From the NCBI GenBank assembly GCA_014281115.1, contig JACONQ010000001.1, positions 3,658,001 to 3,722,000 of the forward strand: 64,000 nucleotides of DNA, read 5' to 3'. Numbering within the stretch: the first letter of the stretch is position 1; every line of letters begins with the position of its first letter. Shown here in pieces: positions 21,653-32,896 of the stretch. This DNA comes from Laburnicola sp. R22_1 (Eukaryota > Ascomycota > Dothideomycetes > Pleosporales > Didymosphaeriaceae). A program made the position numbers and the translations under genes. The notes below the pieces were generated by a model. The model ran no database searches and had not been told where the DNA came from. It saw only the letters and a list, made by a program, of their open reading frames with translations.

Positions 21653-24157
21653 ATGTCTGGATACTACCCCCCAAACCCGAACATTCCGCCGCAGTACTAC
21701 AACATCAACCCCAATGTGCCTCCGAATCCCAATCTCCCCAATGTTCCCACCATGATCGCCCCGGCGGGCTCCTACGCACATGGCCTGCCTGAGAGCCCAG
21801 TGTACCACACCATGCCCGGTGCTTTTGTCCCTTACCCGGACCAGCAACACGTGCAGCAGACGTACATGGGCCAGTACGAAGACATTTCCAGTACCATGGC
21901 TTCTTCCCAAGATGCAAACGTGCGGATAAGGCGGCGCCCCGGGCCCGGCGAACATGTAAAGCATCGGAGAACGCGAAGTGGATGTTTTACTTGCCGGCAA
22001 CGGAGGGTGAAGGTGAGTGTCTGCAAACATTGCCACAGCCATCTTGGTATGCTAATGCTGTGCACAGTGTGACGAAGCGCACCCTGTTTGCGAGAGTAGG
22101 TCTTATTCCCTTCTATGGTCTGACTGCCGTGGTATTCATCATGTTTTCTAGGATGTCGCAAGGGTAACCGGGAGTGCGTCTATCCGGAACCTCAAGCGGA
22201 TCATAAGACTGGCCGCAGAGATTCCAAATCAGGAAAATCGTCTTCTGTGGAGGGTTCCTCGCCAGAAGACCACAATGACGATGCCAGAGAAAGACTACCC
22301 CCCATACTCGACGACGACGAAGATGAGGACGAAGAGACAGAGTTGGAACCGAAGGGCCAAGGAAGACGGGAAGCATCCGACACGCCGGCCTTGACGCTCG
22401 ATCGAAGCCCCTCGCCATCTACGGAAGCCTCTTTAATCACACCCATAGCTACACGGCCACCGATATCTCGAAAAGGCAGCCATCAAACCTCGCAGCCCGC
22501 GGCGACAGCAAAACCTGCGCTGAGCAAAGATGTTCAGTTCTATCTCGATTACTTCAAGAACAACATGTCTGCACATCATTACTCGTTGAAGCAACACACA
22601 TCAAGATTTCTACAGACCGACTATCTTGAGCACGCGATGAAGTACCCACCATTATTGTACGCGATTGTGGGTTACGCTGCTTACTTCCATACACTCAGCC
22701 AGCCAAATGGTCGCATTGACACATTCTTACGATATTACGACGAATCCATCTCGCGACTCCGAGCGAATATGATGAAGACTAAAAAGCAGGGGCTTTCCAC
22801 TCTTCTGACTATACTGCAGCTCGCGGCTATTGAGGTATGAAAAGCAATTCGATCTCACCAGGCGCTTGCTAACGTCTTGCTTAGGAAGTACTCGGTGACT
22901 GGGTCAATCTGATGGGTCATCAAAAGGCTGCCAAAGAGATGCTGACACGACTCTACGACCCTACTTCGATTACCCAATCCGAGTTTTTACTCAAAGTCTT
23001 TCTATGGTACATTCGATTCGATTTATTTGTCGGCTTCCAGTCTGGAGGGGAAGCCATACTCAGCCGCGACTGGTATGTTGCAGTGCACGAGCATTTTCTG
23101 AGAAAATCCCATGATAACCCCAACGACCTGAGCCTGAAATACGACGAGCGATTCGCTTATTCGCGACTCGTGGCTAAGGAGTCGAGCGACTTCTTCGTCT
23201 TGAAAGGGAAAGGGTTGATGAGTGACGACGAGTTCATGGAAAAGCTACCACGACTTGGCGAACGAGTACATGACTTGGAAAGGAACATCAATCCGATGCT
23301 TCTGGACCCCAAGCATAAGGTACACGCGATCCCAGGAAGTCCAGATTCTGACAGCATCGTCAATGCTTTCGAGACCAATGTGATCTGGGGTGGAAGTTAT
23401 TGGACGTCCAATTACCTATTACTCGATATGTGGGGCATCATTTCCATGTACAACGTTTCGAGCTCTTTAGCTCTGCGAAAGCCGTTTGAACCAGAGATGA
23501 CCCAACGAGCATACCAGGCCGCTCAGATGTTCGAAGCCATTCGAAACTACCCCGACGCGCCGGCGGGGGCAGTCATCGAAGCGCAATCAACCTTTGCCAT
23601 TGCAACTATGTTCCTGCCCAAGGACCCGAAAACAGTGCAGTGGTGCCGTCGGTCTCTAGCGAGGATAGAAAGTGCAGGGTAAGTTGAATTGCTACTTTTC
23701 ACGATGCCACGTACTAGGCTTCCCGTCGGTTGGTTGACCTGTTCGTGCTGACCATGGTTCTAGTTACATTTACTCTGACGTTCTACGCAACCGATTTCTA
23801 GAGAGCTGGGGCATGGGCCCGTCGGACTGGTGGTTACCCAACGACGAAAGCTGCCCACCCATAATTCGCTCCATCAAAGACTTTATCAGAGATCGGACAA
23901 CGGCCCCCAAAGACGAAGTATCGGAAAACCTGCGGGAGATGCGGGGCATATTCAGTACCCTCACGGTTTCGGATTCTCCGCAGGACGACACGTCGAGCAA
24001 CGCCACCATAGAGGAAAGCATGAGCATGGGACAAGCGTCGGCCAGTATGGACGAAACGGTGATTTACACAGGTTCATCACCAGACTACGAGTGCAACTAC
24101 GACACCAAGTCCTCTGGCGCAGATTCGTCCGGATGGGGCCAATTCTCCAGACAATGA
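21653..24157 (+). CDS. Zn2Cys6 transcription factor with fungal-specific C-terminal domain
   Basis: Five exons (21653-22012, 22068-22095, 22152-22834, 22885-23678, 23764-24157) give 752 residues. The binuclear zinc cluster has spacing C-x2-C-x6-C-x6-C-x2-C-x6-C (Cys111, 114, 121, 128, 131, 138). It is split by two introns, one of which leaves a 28-nt exon. A Tyr/Pro/Asn-rich N-terminus precedes it. An acidic run DDDEDEDEE lies in the linker, followed by a large helical region (VQFYLDYFKNNMSAHHYSLK onward) of the type usually assigned to fungal transcription factor domain 2. It is expected to bind CGG-type sites in the nucleus. The target pathway is not evident: the neighbours are not a metabolic cluster. 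The 4.6-kb upstream stretch hints at complex regulation. Confidence 0.9.
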
Positions 24158-25133
24158 GAAGCAGAATCGTTGTCCACGGTCGGACAAGATGACAAGAGGC
24201 TGGATTACGACTAGGTGGATATGCCGAGACGGGTGCGGAGGCACTCTATTGCACGACCCTGGAGGTGTCCCAGACGATGCAAGTGGCGTTCGGTGACACA
24301 CTCAGGGAGTCGACATGTAGCGTGTTGGGTACATGGTGCATGGTGGCTGTTTGTCCCGTTGGCATCTCGTACCACACAGCGTGCAGCATGCTAGATTCTT
24401 TCCAGCTCCCGCAAGCGAGACGGGCTCCTAGCACTGGCCGAATGCAGTTCTCGGCAGCACCTTGTTTCGACGTCGAGTTGGATGCTGCCTTGGTTGCAGC
24501 ATGGTCGTCGATAGGCCGCAGATGTGCAATGTGACGGCTGCAAGGGATGGGCATGGGGCATCGAGTGGGGCAGCAGAAGCTTGTGGTAGATTAGAGCATG
24601 ACTGTGTATTGTCGGGCGTGTTGATGACGAGTCTGGGATCTGGATGGTACCTAGGTAGTAGGATTTGCTAGGCGGCAGCAGCATGCGCCCCTGTCGAGGT
24701 GCAGCGCGTACCTGTCCGAATAGTAACAGCTTCCGCCCGTACCAGAATGTGTCTTTGAGGGTAGTAGGCTCGGTAGACGCGAGTTTCTCGTGCGTTTTTG
24801 TGAGGGCTTGTAGGGTGAGGCAGGTTGTGTGGTTGTGGAGGGCGCTGAGTATGTCGGTTGGGTTTATGTGCGGTGGGATTGTGTACAGGACTCGTAATGC
24901 TTGGTTTTTCTTCTTGCCGTATGCAGGGGGAGGCCTGCGTCGTGGGCGCTTACACACTATACGCCCCGGCTAACCGAGTTCCCGCCGGGTTCCGTGTTGT
25001 CGTGTATTTCCCCACCAATTCAGTGGGTGCAGAGGGGAGGAGTGCAGGAGCGGAGTTCAATTCACGATTCTGCGAGCAGCTCCCCCGCACCCCGCGTTGC
25101 CACCAACGTTGCCGCAGAAGACCAGTCACCTCC
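24158..25133. other. Intergenic region between Zn2Cys6 and HET genes
   Basis: No intact gene is visible. A probable gene relic lies on the minus strand (24,712-24,912, separate entry). The remainder shows only short unsupported open stretches. Confidence 0.5.
24712..24912 (-). pseudogene. Possible relic of a small fungal protein gene
   Basis: Read on the minus strand, this segment gives about 65 residues with coding-like character, including RVLYTIPPHINPTDILSALH and later TTLKDTFWY. It resembles the N-terminal part of a family of small uncharacterised fungal proteins (the DUF7053 type, from memory). There is no in-frame ATG upstream, and after FWY the sequence loses resemblance and runs into low-complexity sequence. 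A truncated copy is the simplest reading. Chance is not excluded. Confidence 0.35.
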
Positions 25134-27266
25134 ATGGCCACCACACGAAGCAGCGCCAAGTCGCTCTATTACCGACCCCTTGACAGCAACCGACAAGAGA
25201 TACGATTACTGAAAGTGCTGTCGCAGCCAGACAATAAGACTGTTCGTTGTCGCTTAGCGACGTTTTCACTTGAAGACCTCTCTGCCAAGTCCTATCGTCA
25301 CCATGAGGAACAGCGGGATACAGATAATGTGACTGCTGGCGGACCACTCACCGACCCCAAATTACGAGCCGGATGGATTGATCGTACGAGCCTTACAAGC
25401 TTTGCACCACTGAAGCGTGTCGACACTCAACAGCCTTTTGCGGAGCTTCATCGCTTTACCTGGGGGGATTTCGCGAGTTTGAGCTATGTCTGGGGCAGCC
25501 AAAGCAGCGGACGCACGATTATCGTCAACGGCCAACAAGTCAAGGTGACTTCGAACCTCGAGCACGCCTTGAGACAGTTTCGTAGGGAAGGCCTGTTCTC
25601 AGGACGGTTTATGCTATGGGTCGACGCTCTGTGCATCAACCAGAACGATCTCGGAGAGCGCGCTATCGAGGTTCAGCGCATGAAAGAAATCTACGGCTTA
25701 GCTTGGACTGTGATCGCATGGTTGGGCGAGGCGACGGCGGACAGTGATGCTGGTATCCAACTCGTACAATACCTGGCAGCCTGCAGGGATGCAGGCTGCG
25801 AGCGCGAGCTGCCGACCATATTGCGAAATGACCCGAAATTTTTGGGTGGCACTTGCTGGTTTGGACTTCATGAGATTGTGAACCGTGAGTACTGGACTCG
25901 TCTATGGATCATTCAAGAGCTTGTGATGGGCGGTGCACGTGTCCGCATAAAATGCGGCACATCGACAGTAGAGTGGAGAATATTCTGTCAAGGCATTGCA
26001 GTGCTCAAGGAACATCTTTGGCTAGTGAAAGACTTATGCCTCCGACAGGATACGTCTGGCAAAGCTCGCCGTTATTGGTTAACACGCAGTCTTCATCTCA
26101 TCCACCAAGACCTCTCAGTTCTCAGCTTGACACCGCTCGGCGACACTCCAAAAATTGCCTTCGGAAGATTGTTGGACCTTGCCAATTCTGTCAAGTGCAG
26201 TGAGCCCAAGGACAAGGTATATGCACTTTTGGGGCTGGTACCTGATGTTGTCGCTCGTTTGCTCCACCCTGACTACAGCATTTCCACGGCGATGGTATAC
26301 ACGCGAACTGCGCAGGCCTTCATTCTGGCATATGGAAACCTCGATCCTCTGCGCGAAGGTAACCCATGGGGGCCTACAGGCTGTCCATCATGGGTGGCTG
26401 ACTGGCTATGGTCAAGTAGGGTGCGGAATAGTCGAGTTGAACAACCAGTGTGGGGTCCGGCCTACCTGTTCCCACCCAGAGATGAGCCCGAGGTATTCCT
26501 TCCGTATACCGCGAGCGGCGACCGCAGCCCGGGAGTTACTTTTAGCGATGATGGTCTTCGCCTCACATGTACAGGCTTCATTGTTGATCGCATTTCTGGA
26601 CTGTCAGCTGCAGAGGCTGGCTACTTCGACTGGGATCGTAGCAGCATGGTTTATCCCACGAGCTGGCAGAGTGCTTATGGCGACAATGAAGCGACGGCTG
26701 AAGCCTTGGTACGCACTCTTGTATCCGATCGAGTTCGGTTTGGGCAGAAGCCCGGTCGAAGACACCATGCGATCCTCCACCTCCCGTCTACCTTCAAGAT
26801 TGGAGGTTCACAATTCGAGCAAAGGGGGTGGAGTTGGCTAGCTGGCCATAAAGGGTATTATTTCCGATGGGAACTTTTCCGCAAGGCCATCGACGACTTC
26901 CCACTTGGCCCTTGCAAATTTGGAGACTATTTCGATGATGTGATTCCAGCTGATGGAAGCGAGTACGACTATACAGAGGTCTATGCGTGCGCTGAACGTT
27001 CGGCAAAGCGGAGTAGGTTCATGACAACAGAAAACGGCTTCATGGGATGGGCACCCGGCGACATGTACCACAGCTCGGAGAATCATGTAAAGGTCGGCGA
27101 CATGATTGCAATCGTGATGGGTTGCAGTACACCGCTCGTTATTCGCCCAGTCAACGATGCTTTTCAAATCTTTGGCGAAGCCTTCGTCCAGGGCTTAATG
27201 GATGGTGAGGCGATGCGTGGTCTTAGTAATGGCCAATATAAACTCGAGAATCTTACGTTTATTTGA
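25134..27266 (+). CDS. HET-domain (heterokaryon incompatibility) protein
   Basis: This is an intronless gene of 710 residues. The HET domain is clear: LSYVWG (residues 116-121), LWVDALCINQND (161-172), then EIYGLAWTVIAWLGE and REYWTRLWIIQELV, in the expected order and spacing. Such proteins take part in non-self recognition and programmed cell death when hyphae fuse, although many HET genes have no known role. The C-terminal half carries the usual KCSEPKDKVYALLGL region and a diverse tail ending near QIFGEAFVQGLMDGE. No NACHT, ankyrin or WD repeats follow. The ATG lies in a good context (CTCCATGG). Open sequence extends upstream in frame, but the peptide there is not HET-like. Confidence 0.92.
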   Translation: MATTRSSAKSLYYRPLDSNRQEIRLLKVLSQPDNKTVRCRLATFSLEDLSAKSYRHHEEQRDTDNVTAGGPLTDPKLRAGWIDRTSLTSFAPLKRVDTQQPFAELHRFTWGDFASLSYVWGSQSSGRTIIVNGQQVKVTSNLEHALRQFRREGLFSGRFMLWVDALCINQNDLGERAIEVQRMKEIYGLAWTVIAWLGEATADSDAGIQLVQYLAACRDAGCERELPTILRNDPKFLGGTCWFGLHEIVNREYWTRLWIIQELVMGGARVRIKCGTSTVEWRIFCQGIAVLKEHLWLVKDLCLRQDTSGKARRYWLTRSLHLIHQDLSVLSLTPLGDTPKIAFGRLLDLANSVKCSEPKDKVYALLGLVPDVVARLLHPDYSISTAMVYTRTAQAFILAYGNLDPLREGNPWGPTGCPSWVADWLWSSRVRNSRVEQPVWGPAYLFPPRDEPEVFLPYTASGDRSPGVTFSDDGLRLTCTGFIVDRISGLSAAEAGYFDWDRSSMVYPTSWQSAYGDNEATAEALVRTLVSDRVRFGQKPGRRHHAILHLPSTFKIGGSQFEQRGWSWLAGHKGYYFRWELFRKAIDDFPLGPCKFGDYFDDVIPADGSEYDYTEVYACAERSAKRSRFMTTENGFMGWAPGDMYHSSENHVKVGDMIAIVMGCSTPLVIRPVNDAFQIFGEAFVQGLMDGEAMRGLSNGQYKLENLTFI

Positions 27267-27760
27267 AGGCCAACGTTGGAAAAGTTTCGAGGCATCCACC
27301 TAGCAGCAGAATTTGAACTTCGCGATATTCGCAGGTTGCCGCAATTTGGCAGCAGCCTGTAACAGGCAGTAGTAACTATAGTGATGGACACGTCTCCTCC
27401 AGAACCTTTCCTGGCCTGAAGCTTGCACAACTCGACGGGCAACTGTACAAGGTTGGCAACGTGTTGTCTCATAAAGATTCCGATCTTCCTGGAAAAGCTA
27501 CAAGACCAGGCCGCTCCTATCGGCGGATGCGGCGCTGCTCGAGCTTTTCAGCAAGCAAGATACCCAGACGTTGAAGGTTCGGTGGAAGGCATGCGGTCCC
27601 GTGTCAGGGCCTATATTCAAGCATCGGGGTCTGTGATGGCGGAGGCGCGTGCGGAGCACATGAAAGCTGCGCACGAGCTACCTTGACCAACAACAAACAC
27701 GCCAACGCACGCCGGCGACCACAAGAGATCATCATCCTCATCATCCTCATCACGCTCGCC
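27267..27760. other. Intergenic region, HET to BAR gene
   Basis: 494 bp between two + strand genes. I see no gene. The last 50 bp before the BAR start carry a CATCATCCT repeat (27,730-27,750), probably in the 5' leader. Confidence 0.55.
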
Positions 27761-29031
27761 ATGGACAAGTTCCAGGCGTTCGGCAAGAACCTCTCGTACG
27801 CCCCGCCTGCGCTCTTCCGCCTGCGCTCCGCGTTGGGAATGTGCTGACACGGCCTCTTCCTGCTCTAGGGCCTCGTTCACGCCCTTTGCGGCCCGCACGC
27901 AGCAGTTCGTCAAGGAGCAGCTTGGCCAGGCCGATGACAAGGTGCGCGGGCACAAGACGCCCCTGTTCCGTGTGTGTCCCCCGTGTTGACGCCGTGCCAG
28001 ACGCAGCTGCCCCCCGACTACATTGAGCTCGAGAAGCGCGTCGATGCGCTGAAGAAGGTGCACAACACGATGCTGCAGGTCACGTCCCAGTACGCAAACG
28101 AAGCCTACGACTACCCGACCAACATCCGCGAGTCCTTCAACGACCTCGGCCGCACCGTCGGCGAGAAGGTGCAGCTGCTCTCGGCCGCCACGTCGCCCGC
28201 AGAAGCCCAGGCCGCCCTCACAGCGCCGCCCGCCGCAAAGCCGCAGCCCAAGACGTTCAGCCATGCCGTCGCCCGCGCCGCCCTCAACAGCTCGCACACG
28301 CTGCAGGGCGAGCACTCGGGCGCCGGCGAAGATCCGCTCGCCACGGCCCTCGAGAAGTTTGCCGTGGCCAGCGAGAAGGTCGGAGAGGCGCGCCTGGCCC
28401 AGGACGCCCAGATCCAGAGCCGCTTCCTGGCCGGCTGGAGCACCACGCTCAACACCAACATCATGTTTGCGACGCGCGCCCGCAAGGCCGTCGAGAACTC
28501 GCGCCTGGGCTTGGATGCCACCAAGGCGAATGCCAAGGGGGGCGCCTTCGCCCTGCCCGGCCAGAAGGCCCAGCCTGCCCACCTGGCCGACGAAGACTTG
28601 ACCGACGAGCAGCGTGCCAAGATCGAACAGGCCGAGGACGAGTTTGTGGCCCAGACGGAGGAGGCCGTGGGCGTCATGAAGAACGTACGTTGGCCCCTTT
28701 GGTGCCGATATCTACATAATTCGGCTGACACGCACCATCTAGGTCCTCGACACACCCGAGCCGCTCCGCAACCTGGCCGACCTCATCGCCGCCCAGCTCG
28801 AGTACCACAAGAAGGCATATGAGATCTTGTCCGAGCTAGCTCCCGTAGTCGACCAGCTCCAGGTAGAGCAAGAGGTGCGTCGCCATGACTCCTCGGGCTT
28901 TTGATCGCATTGTCCTCATGACCCACGTCCCTTGAGATCTGCTCTGAGACTATGCTTCGGCAAAAGTGCCCGAATCCCCCACTGATTCGTCGATTGAGCA
29001 GGCTAACTACCGCGAGGCTCGCGATGCCTAG
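27761..29031 (+). CDS. BAR-domain protein, Gvp36-like
   Basis: Five exons (27761-27795, 27869-27941, 28001-28684, 28743-28874, 29002-29031) encode 317 residues. The sequence begins MDKFQAFGKNLS, followed by SFTPFAARTQQFVKEQLGQA. A long helical coiled-coil region follows, with LPPDYIELEKRVDALKKVHN, TMLQVTSQYANEAYDYP and later LDTPEPLRNLADLIAAQLEY. This is the layout of fungal Gvp36-type BAR proteins, which bind and bend membranes in vesicle traffic and endocytosis. An Ala/Pro-rich insert sits near residue 100. The first coding exon is 35 nt. The last is only 10 codons (ANYREARDA, stop) after a 127-bp intron, the longest here. No SH3 domain follows. Confidence 0.82.
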
Positions 29032-30009
29032 ATTGACATGTAATCATGCGGATATGCGTCGAAGGTCTACAGTGCAGCCATCTCTTGGTGTACTTGCCGA
29101 TTGGGGTAAAATGTGTCTGGACCCCCGTGGGGATTGGGATATGCCTCGTGCGTTGGTGTCAGGCTTTCCTTTGGTTTTTCTTAGCCTGTGTATTTCCACT
29201 TTACTGTCCAGAAGGTAGTTTGGAACCCACCCAGGGCTCATTGGTTGTTGATCACGCATCAGGTCTGCAACCCGTTTCTTTCTTCTGCCTCCCATGCTTG
29301 AGCCGGAATGGGAGATTTCACTAGCCTCTTCATAGATCTATATGTACGTTTTGAGAACGACTGCTGCTACCTCGATTGGACTGTCCACTACGACATCAAG
29401 CCGAGGTGATGGGGGTGAATATCACGTCAACGTAATCGCAAAATAGTGTATACCATGTATAGGATTGTGTGGCCATGTGGACATCCGAATTTACAAGACA
29501 ATTGCTCCGTGGAAGTGACAGCGTGTTTGTGGAGAAGTTAAGATGACGTAACACTAAACCACGACGACATCATTGGTCCCGACCCTCGGCGAGGAGCCTG
29601 CAGGACTACACTTGCACGATAAACTTGATAGATATGAACAAGACATGCTGTCCTTCATGCTCCCAAACCGAAATTTTGATAGTTTTGACCAGCGCCGTTG
29701 AGGGGCTAGCCGGGTATCTTACATGCTACCAACCAACTTTTCTTCGTTCGTTTGCCTTGCACATGCCTTCGTTATCTCATCAGGGTCGTCAGGTTGAATC
29801 GACACCAGCTCTATGCAAATGCATGTCCCATGTGCAATTTGGAACAGTTGCGGAACCCAAAACGCCAATCTAATCCGAACGGAAAGCAATGAACTGGGAA
29901 AGGTGCTCACCGGCCGCGAGTTGAGGGGCACCATAACTGAACGCTGTATGCGGCCGGGCTCGCTTGTTGAATGAAGTCACACCTTAATAATGCCGAGAGA
30001 ACTGACACA
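29032..30009. other. Convergent 3' intergenic region
   Basis: 978 bp lie between the stop codons of the BAR gene (+) and the reductase gene (-). Short open stretches on both strands have no recognisable product. I see no repeat or RNA gene. Confidence 0.55.
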
Positions 30010-32095
30010 CTAGGTCGTCGCGGCTACGCTGTTGAGGCCGTTGGTTACCGTGGAAGCGGCAGACTTAGCAGCTTCGACAAGGTCGTTGAGGGTAGACTTG
30101 CTGGAGCGCCTGCCGTTAGCAACAACCTCGTCTTTGACTACATCTCCATTCGTAATGCCAGTTTCGTGGAGCTGCTTCTCCATATCGGCCACCTCGAGAC
30201 CATCGAAGAGTGGGAAAATGCCATTGTCTTCCTGGAAGTTGTTGTGTACTGTCACATGAGGTCAGTACGTAGTAATGAGATAGACAATTAACCACTCACC
30301 AATGTTGATCAAGTACCAAGTGTCCATTACATCCTCGATAACGTAGCGAGAGGGGCTAGTAGAGGCGTGGCAGTGTGCCCATTGCTGACCCAACCGGTAG
30401 AACTCATCCTTCCAGGCAAGGAAACTTACTGCCTCAACAATGGTCGGCTGCACGATTTCTTTGCCAGGGAAGACACCCCAGGTGACCGCATTAGGTCCCT
30501 CGGAAGAGTTGCTCTTCAGATCGCCGTCCTTGTTCACAGCATAGTACGTTATTTCAGGGTCGCGTTCAATTCTTGTGATCAGCTCCGCGATATACTCGGG
30601 CGAAACGAGGACCTCTAGATAAGCCTTTTGATAAACGTATCCGTGAGCCGGGCCCCATCCGTATACCGGATGGTTCGACTTGACGCCATTCACTGGTGGC
30701 TGAGAGTTGATAGTGAAGAAACCGCGTCGGTTCAGGTCAATGAGGTTCTGCTGAAGCGTGTCCGCTTCCTTGGAGATTTCGGATTCACTCCAGGGCAGCG
30801 CCTTGAGGTCTCCCGACATGTAGCGGACAAAGATGTCGGCGATGTCCTTGATCGAGGTCGGCGTTCCCCACAATTTGATGTTTTCCTGATTGCTGCCTTT
30901 GAGACCAATACCGTACGCATCAAACTCGCCAAAAGCGGGAGATCGGGCATCACCCCAACGACCATTGGGGAACTCGTCCCAGTCTTGCGTACGAGCAATG
31001 TAAGAGCGGTTGCGGTTGCGCCAGAAAATGGGCCGTACGTTCTCCTCGCGACGCTTGAGACCAAGGGATGGCCGCCATGGCAGAGGCTTCTGGAGCGGGC
31101 TTTCGACGTCCGGCAGGAGGTCTAGCTCCTCAAGCACCATGCGTGTGGACTGTGCAAGGTTCATGGTGTAGCTTTAGGGGTCAGCATTCGCATCTCGCAA
31201 AGGGCGAAAGCTTAGCTTACAAGTGCAGATGGAGAATGCCGGCATCGATCAGCTTCCGGCACATGTCTGCCACCAGGCCCTTTCCAATCTCACGGACTTC
31301 CACATCGTCATTCTTGATGGGATCAAGAACTTCGGTCCAAAGCTTGGGAATGTGGATTTTGGACCATTTGGCTCGGCGGAGGAAGGCGGCGTGGGTGGAG
31401 ATGGGCATGATACCTGGGATGATGGGGATGTCGATGCCCTTTGCGCGGACCTTGTGCACCCAGTCAATGAAGATGTCCGTGTCGTAGAACATTTGCGTAA
31501 CAATGAAGGTACCGCCAGCATCCACCTTCTCCTTCAAATGGTCGATGAGCTCGTCCACATTATCATTGTCGTCGCTACCTTCGGAGTAGCCTGCCACACC
31601 GATGTCGAAGTGGTTGCCGTACTTCTCGCGGATGTACTTGACCAGATCCTTTGCGTATTGGAAACCACCCTGGACGGCGTGCCACTTTTCCGACTCCCTC
31701 GGAGGGTCGCCACGCAGGGCCAGGATGTTGGTGCACCCCGCGTCGTAGGCCGTCTTCAGGGCCTCGTCGATCTTGGAGCGCTCCATGTCGGTACACGTAA
31801 GATGCATGCATGTCTCGAGGCCGTAGACACTCTGGGCGACCTTGACCATCTCGCAGGTCAGGTGCGAGAGACTACCGCCTGCGCCCCAGGTGACGTCGAT
31901 GAACTTGGGACCCAAGCCGTGCATGCGGTCCATACGGTCGTAGAGATTCTGGACACCCTGCGAGGAGTTAGTTCCCTCGTCTCAGCCCAGTAGCTCGCTT
32001 GTGCGTACCTGGGCGGTTTTGGGCGGGAAGAATTCGAAGGAGAAGGTGGGCTTCCCCTCGGCCTTGGACTGGGCGAGCATCTGCGAGATGTGCAT
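30010..32095 (-). CDS. MET13: Methylenetetrahydrofolate reductase (MET13 type)
   Basis: This enzyme reduces 5,10-methylene-THF to 5-methyl-THF, supplying methyl groups for methionine synthesis. Four exons (32095-32009, 31957-31221, 31171-30300, 30248-30010) give 644 residues. The catalytic TIM-barrel half shows FSFEFFPPKT, FIDVTWGAGG, CMHLTCT, NILALRGDPP and FIVTQMFYD. The regulatory half shows RPIFWRNRNRSYIARTQDWD, EFPNGRWGD, NSQPPVNGVKSNHPVYGWGP and TWGVFPGKEIVQPT. It is closer to yeast Met13 than Met12 (MHISQMLAQS start; GVQNLYDRMDRM). After the LINI motif, the last exon adds a Ser/Ala/Thr-rich tail of about 60 residues that yeast Met13 lacks (from memory). All introns are about 50 bp. An out-of-frame upstream ATG exists at 32,186. 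Confidence 0.94.
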
Positions 32096-32896
32096 GATGG
32101 CGGTGGTGCAGGGGACGAGAGTGTGCGAGAAGGCGGCGGCTGGGTGTGGTCTCTGTTGTATGCGGCACCCAAGTCAGCGACGCCACTGCAGGGCTGGCTC
32201 CCAGCTATATGGGAGGCATTCGGGGGTTTTTTCTGACATACCGGAGTCCGTCAGCGCAGGCAGACTGGTCGCCGCCTGGCAGTACCTTTAGTACAGAGGG
32301 GAGCTCAGCTATCCAAGGTAGCGCACGCGGGCCCAACGATCCGCAAGCTGGCGATGCATGAACGAAGGGCGCCTCGTGTCTAGCGTAGCTCCGCGAATGC
32401 AGACGGACGCAATTGAGGCGGGCAGCACATGAATTGATCAAGCTGGCTAGCGGCGGATTGGATGCAGTGTGTGAGAGACCGGCGCACCATCGGAGCGGCC
32501 AAGACCCTGACCGACCGTCACCGTCTCCCGGGTTGTCGGCGGGCGTCATGGTGCCTCGTGTGCAGGTACTTTGTTGCCATGCATCTTTGTTGCTGCCACG
32601 GAGAATGATGCTGCCATGCTATGCCATGGTGTGCTATGCTGCATGGCAGATAGTGTCCGTCTCTCGAGCGTGCGGGGCCCAGACAGCGTTGTGAACAGGT
32701 ACGAATCCCCCGCGCGGGATTAAGGCCCGATGTCACCTTTGCCGTGCGCGACCCCTTGCAGTGAGACGCCATGGCAGCACCCATGGCAGCCCCCATCAAC
32801 CACGTCAGTGAATAGCCAAGCAAGCTCTACCTATACGCTGTCGTCCACCACCAGCTCTCCGTAGCCAGCCACAGCGAGCCCGCAGCCAGCGCCGAC
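32096..32896. promoter_or_regulatory. Divergent promoter region, MTHFR / TIM-like gene
   Basis: 801 bp separate two divergent start codons. No further gene is recognisable. Minor features are ATGGCAGCACCCATGGCAGC (32,771-32,790) and a TGCCATGC/GCTATGC-rich patch (32,577-32,646) of short imperfect repeats. Confidence 0.5.

Noticed and set aside
27617..28582. 321-codon minus-strand stretch over the BAR gene
   Set aside because: It mirrors the high-GC BAR coding sequence on the opposite strand; Gly/Arg/Leu-rich with no motif.
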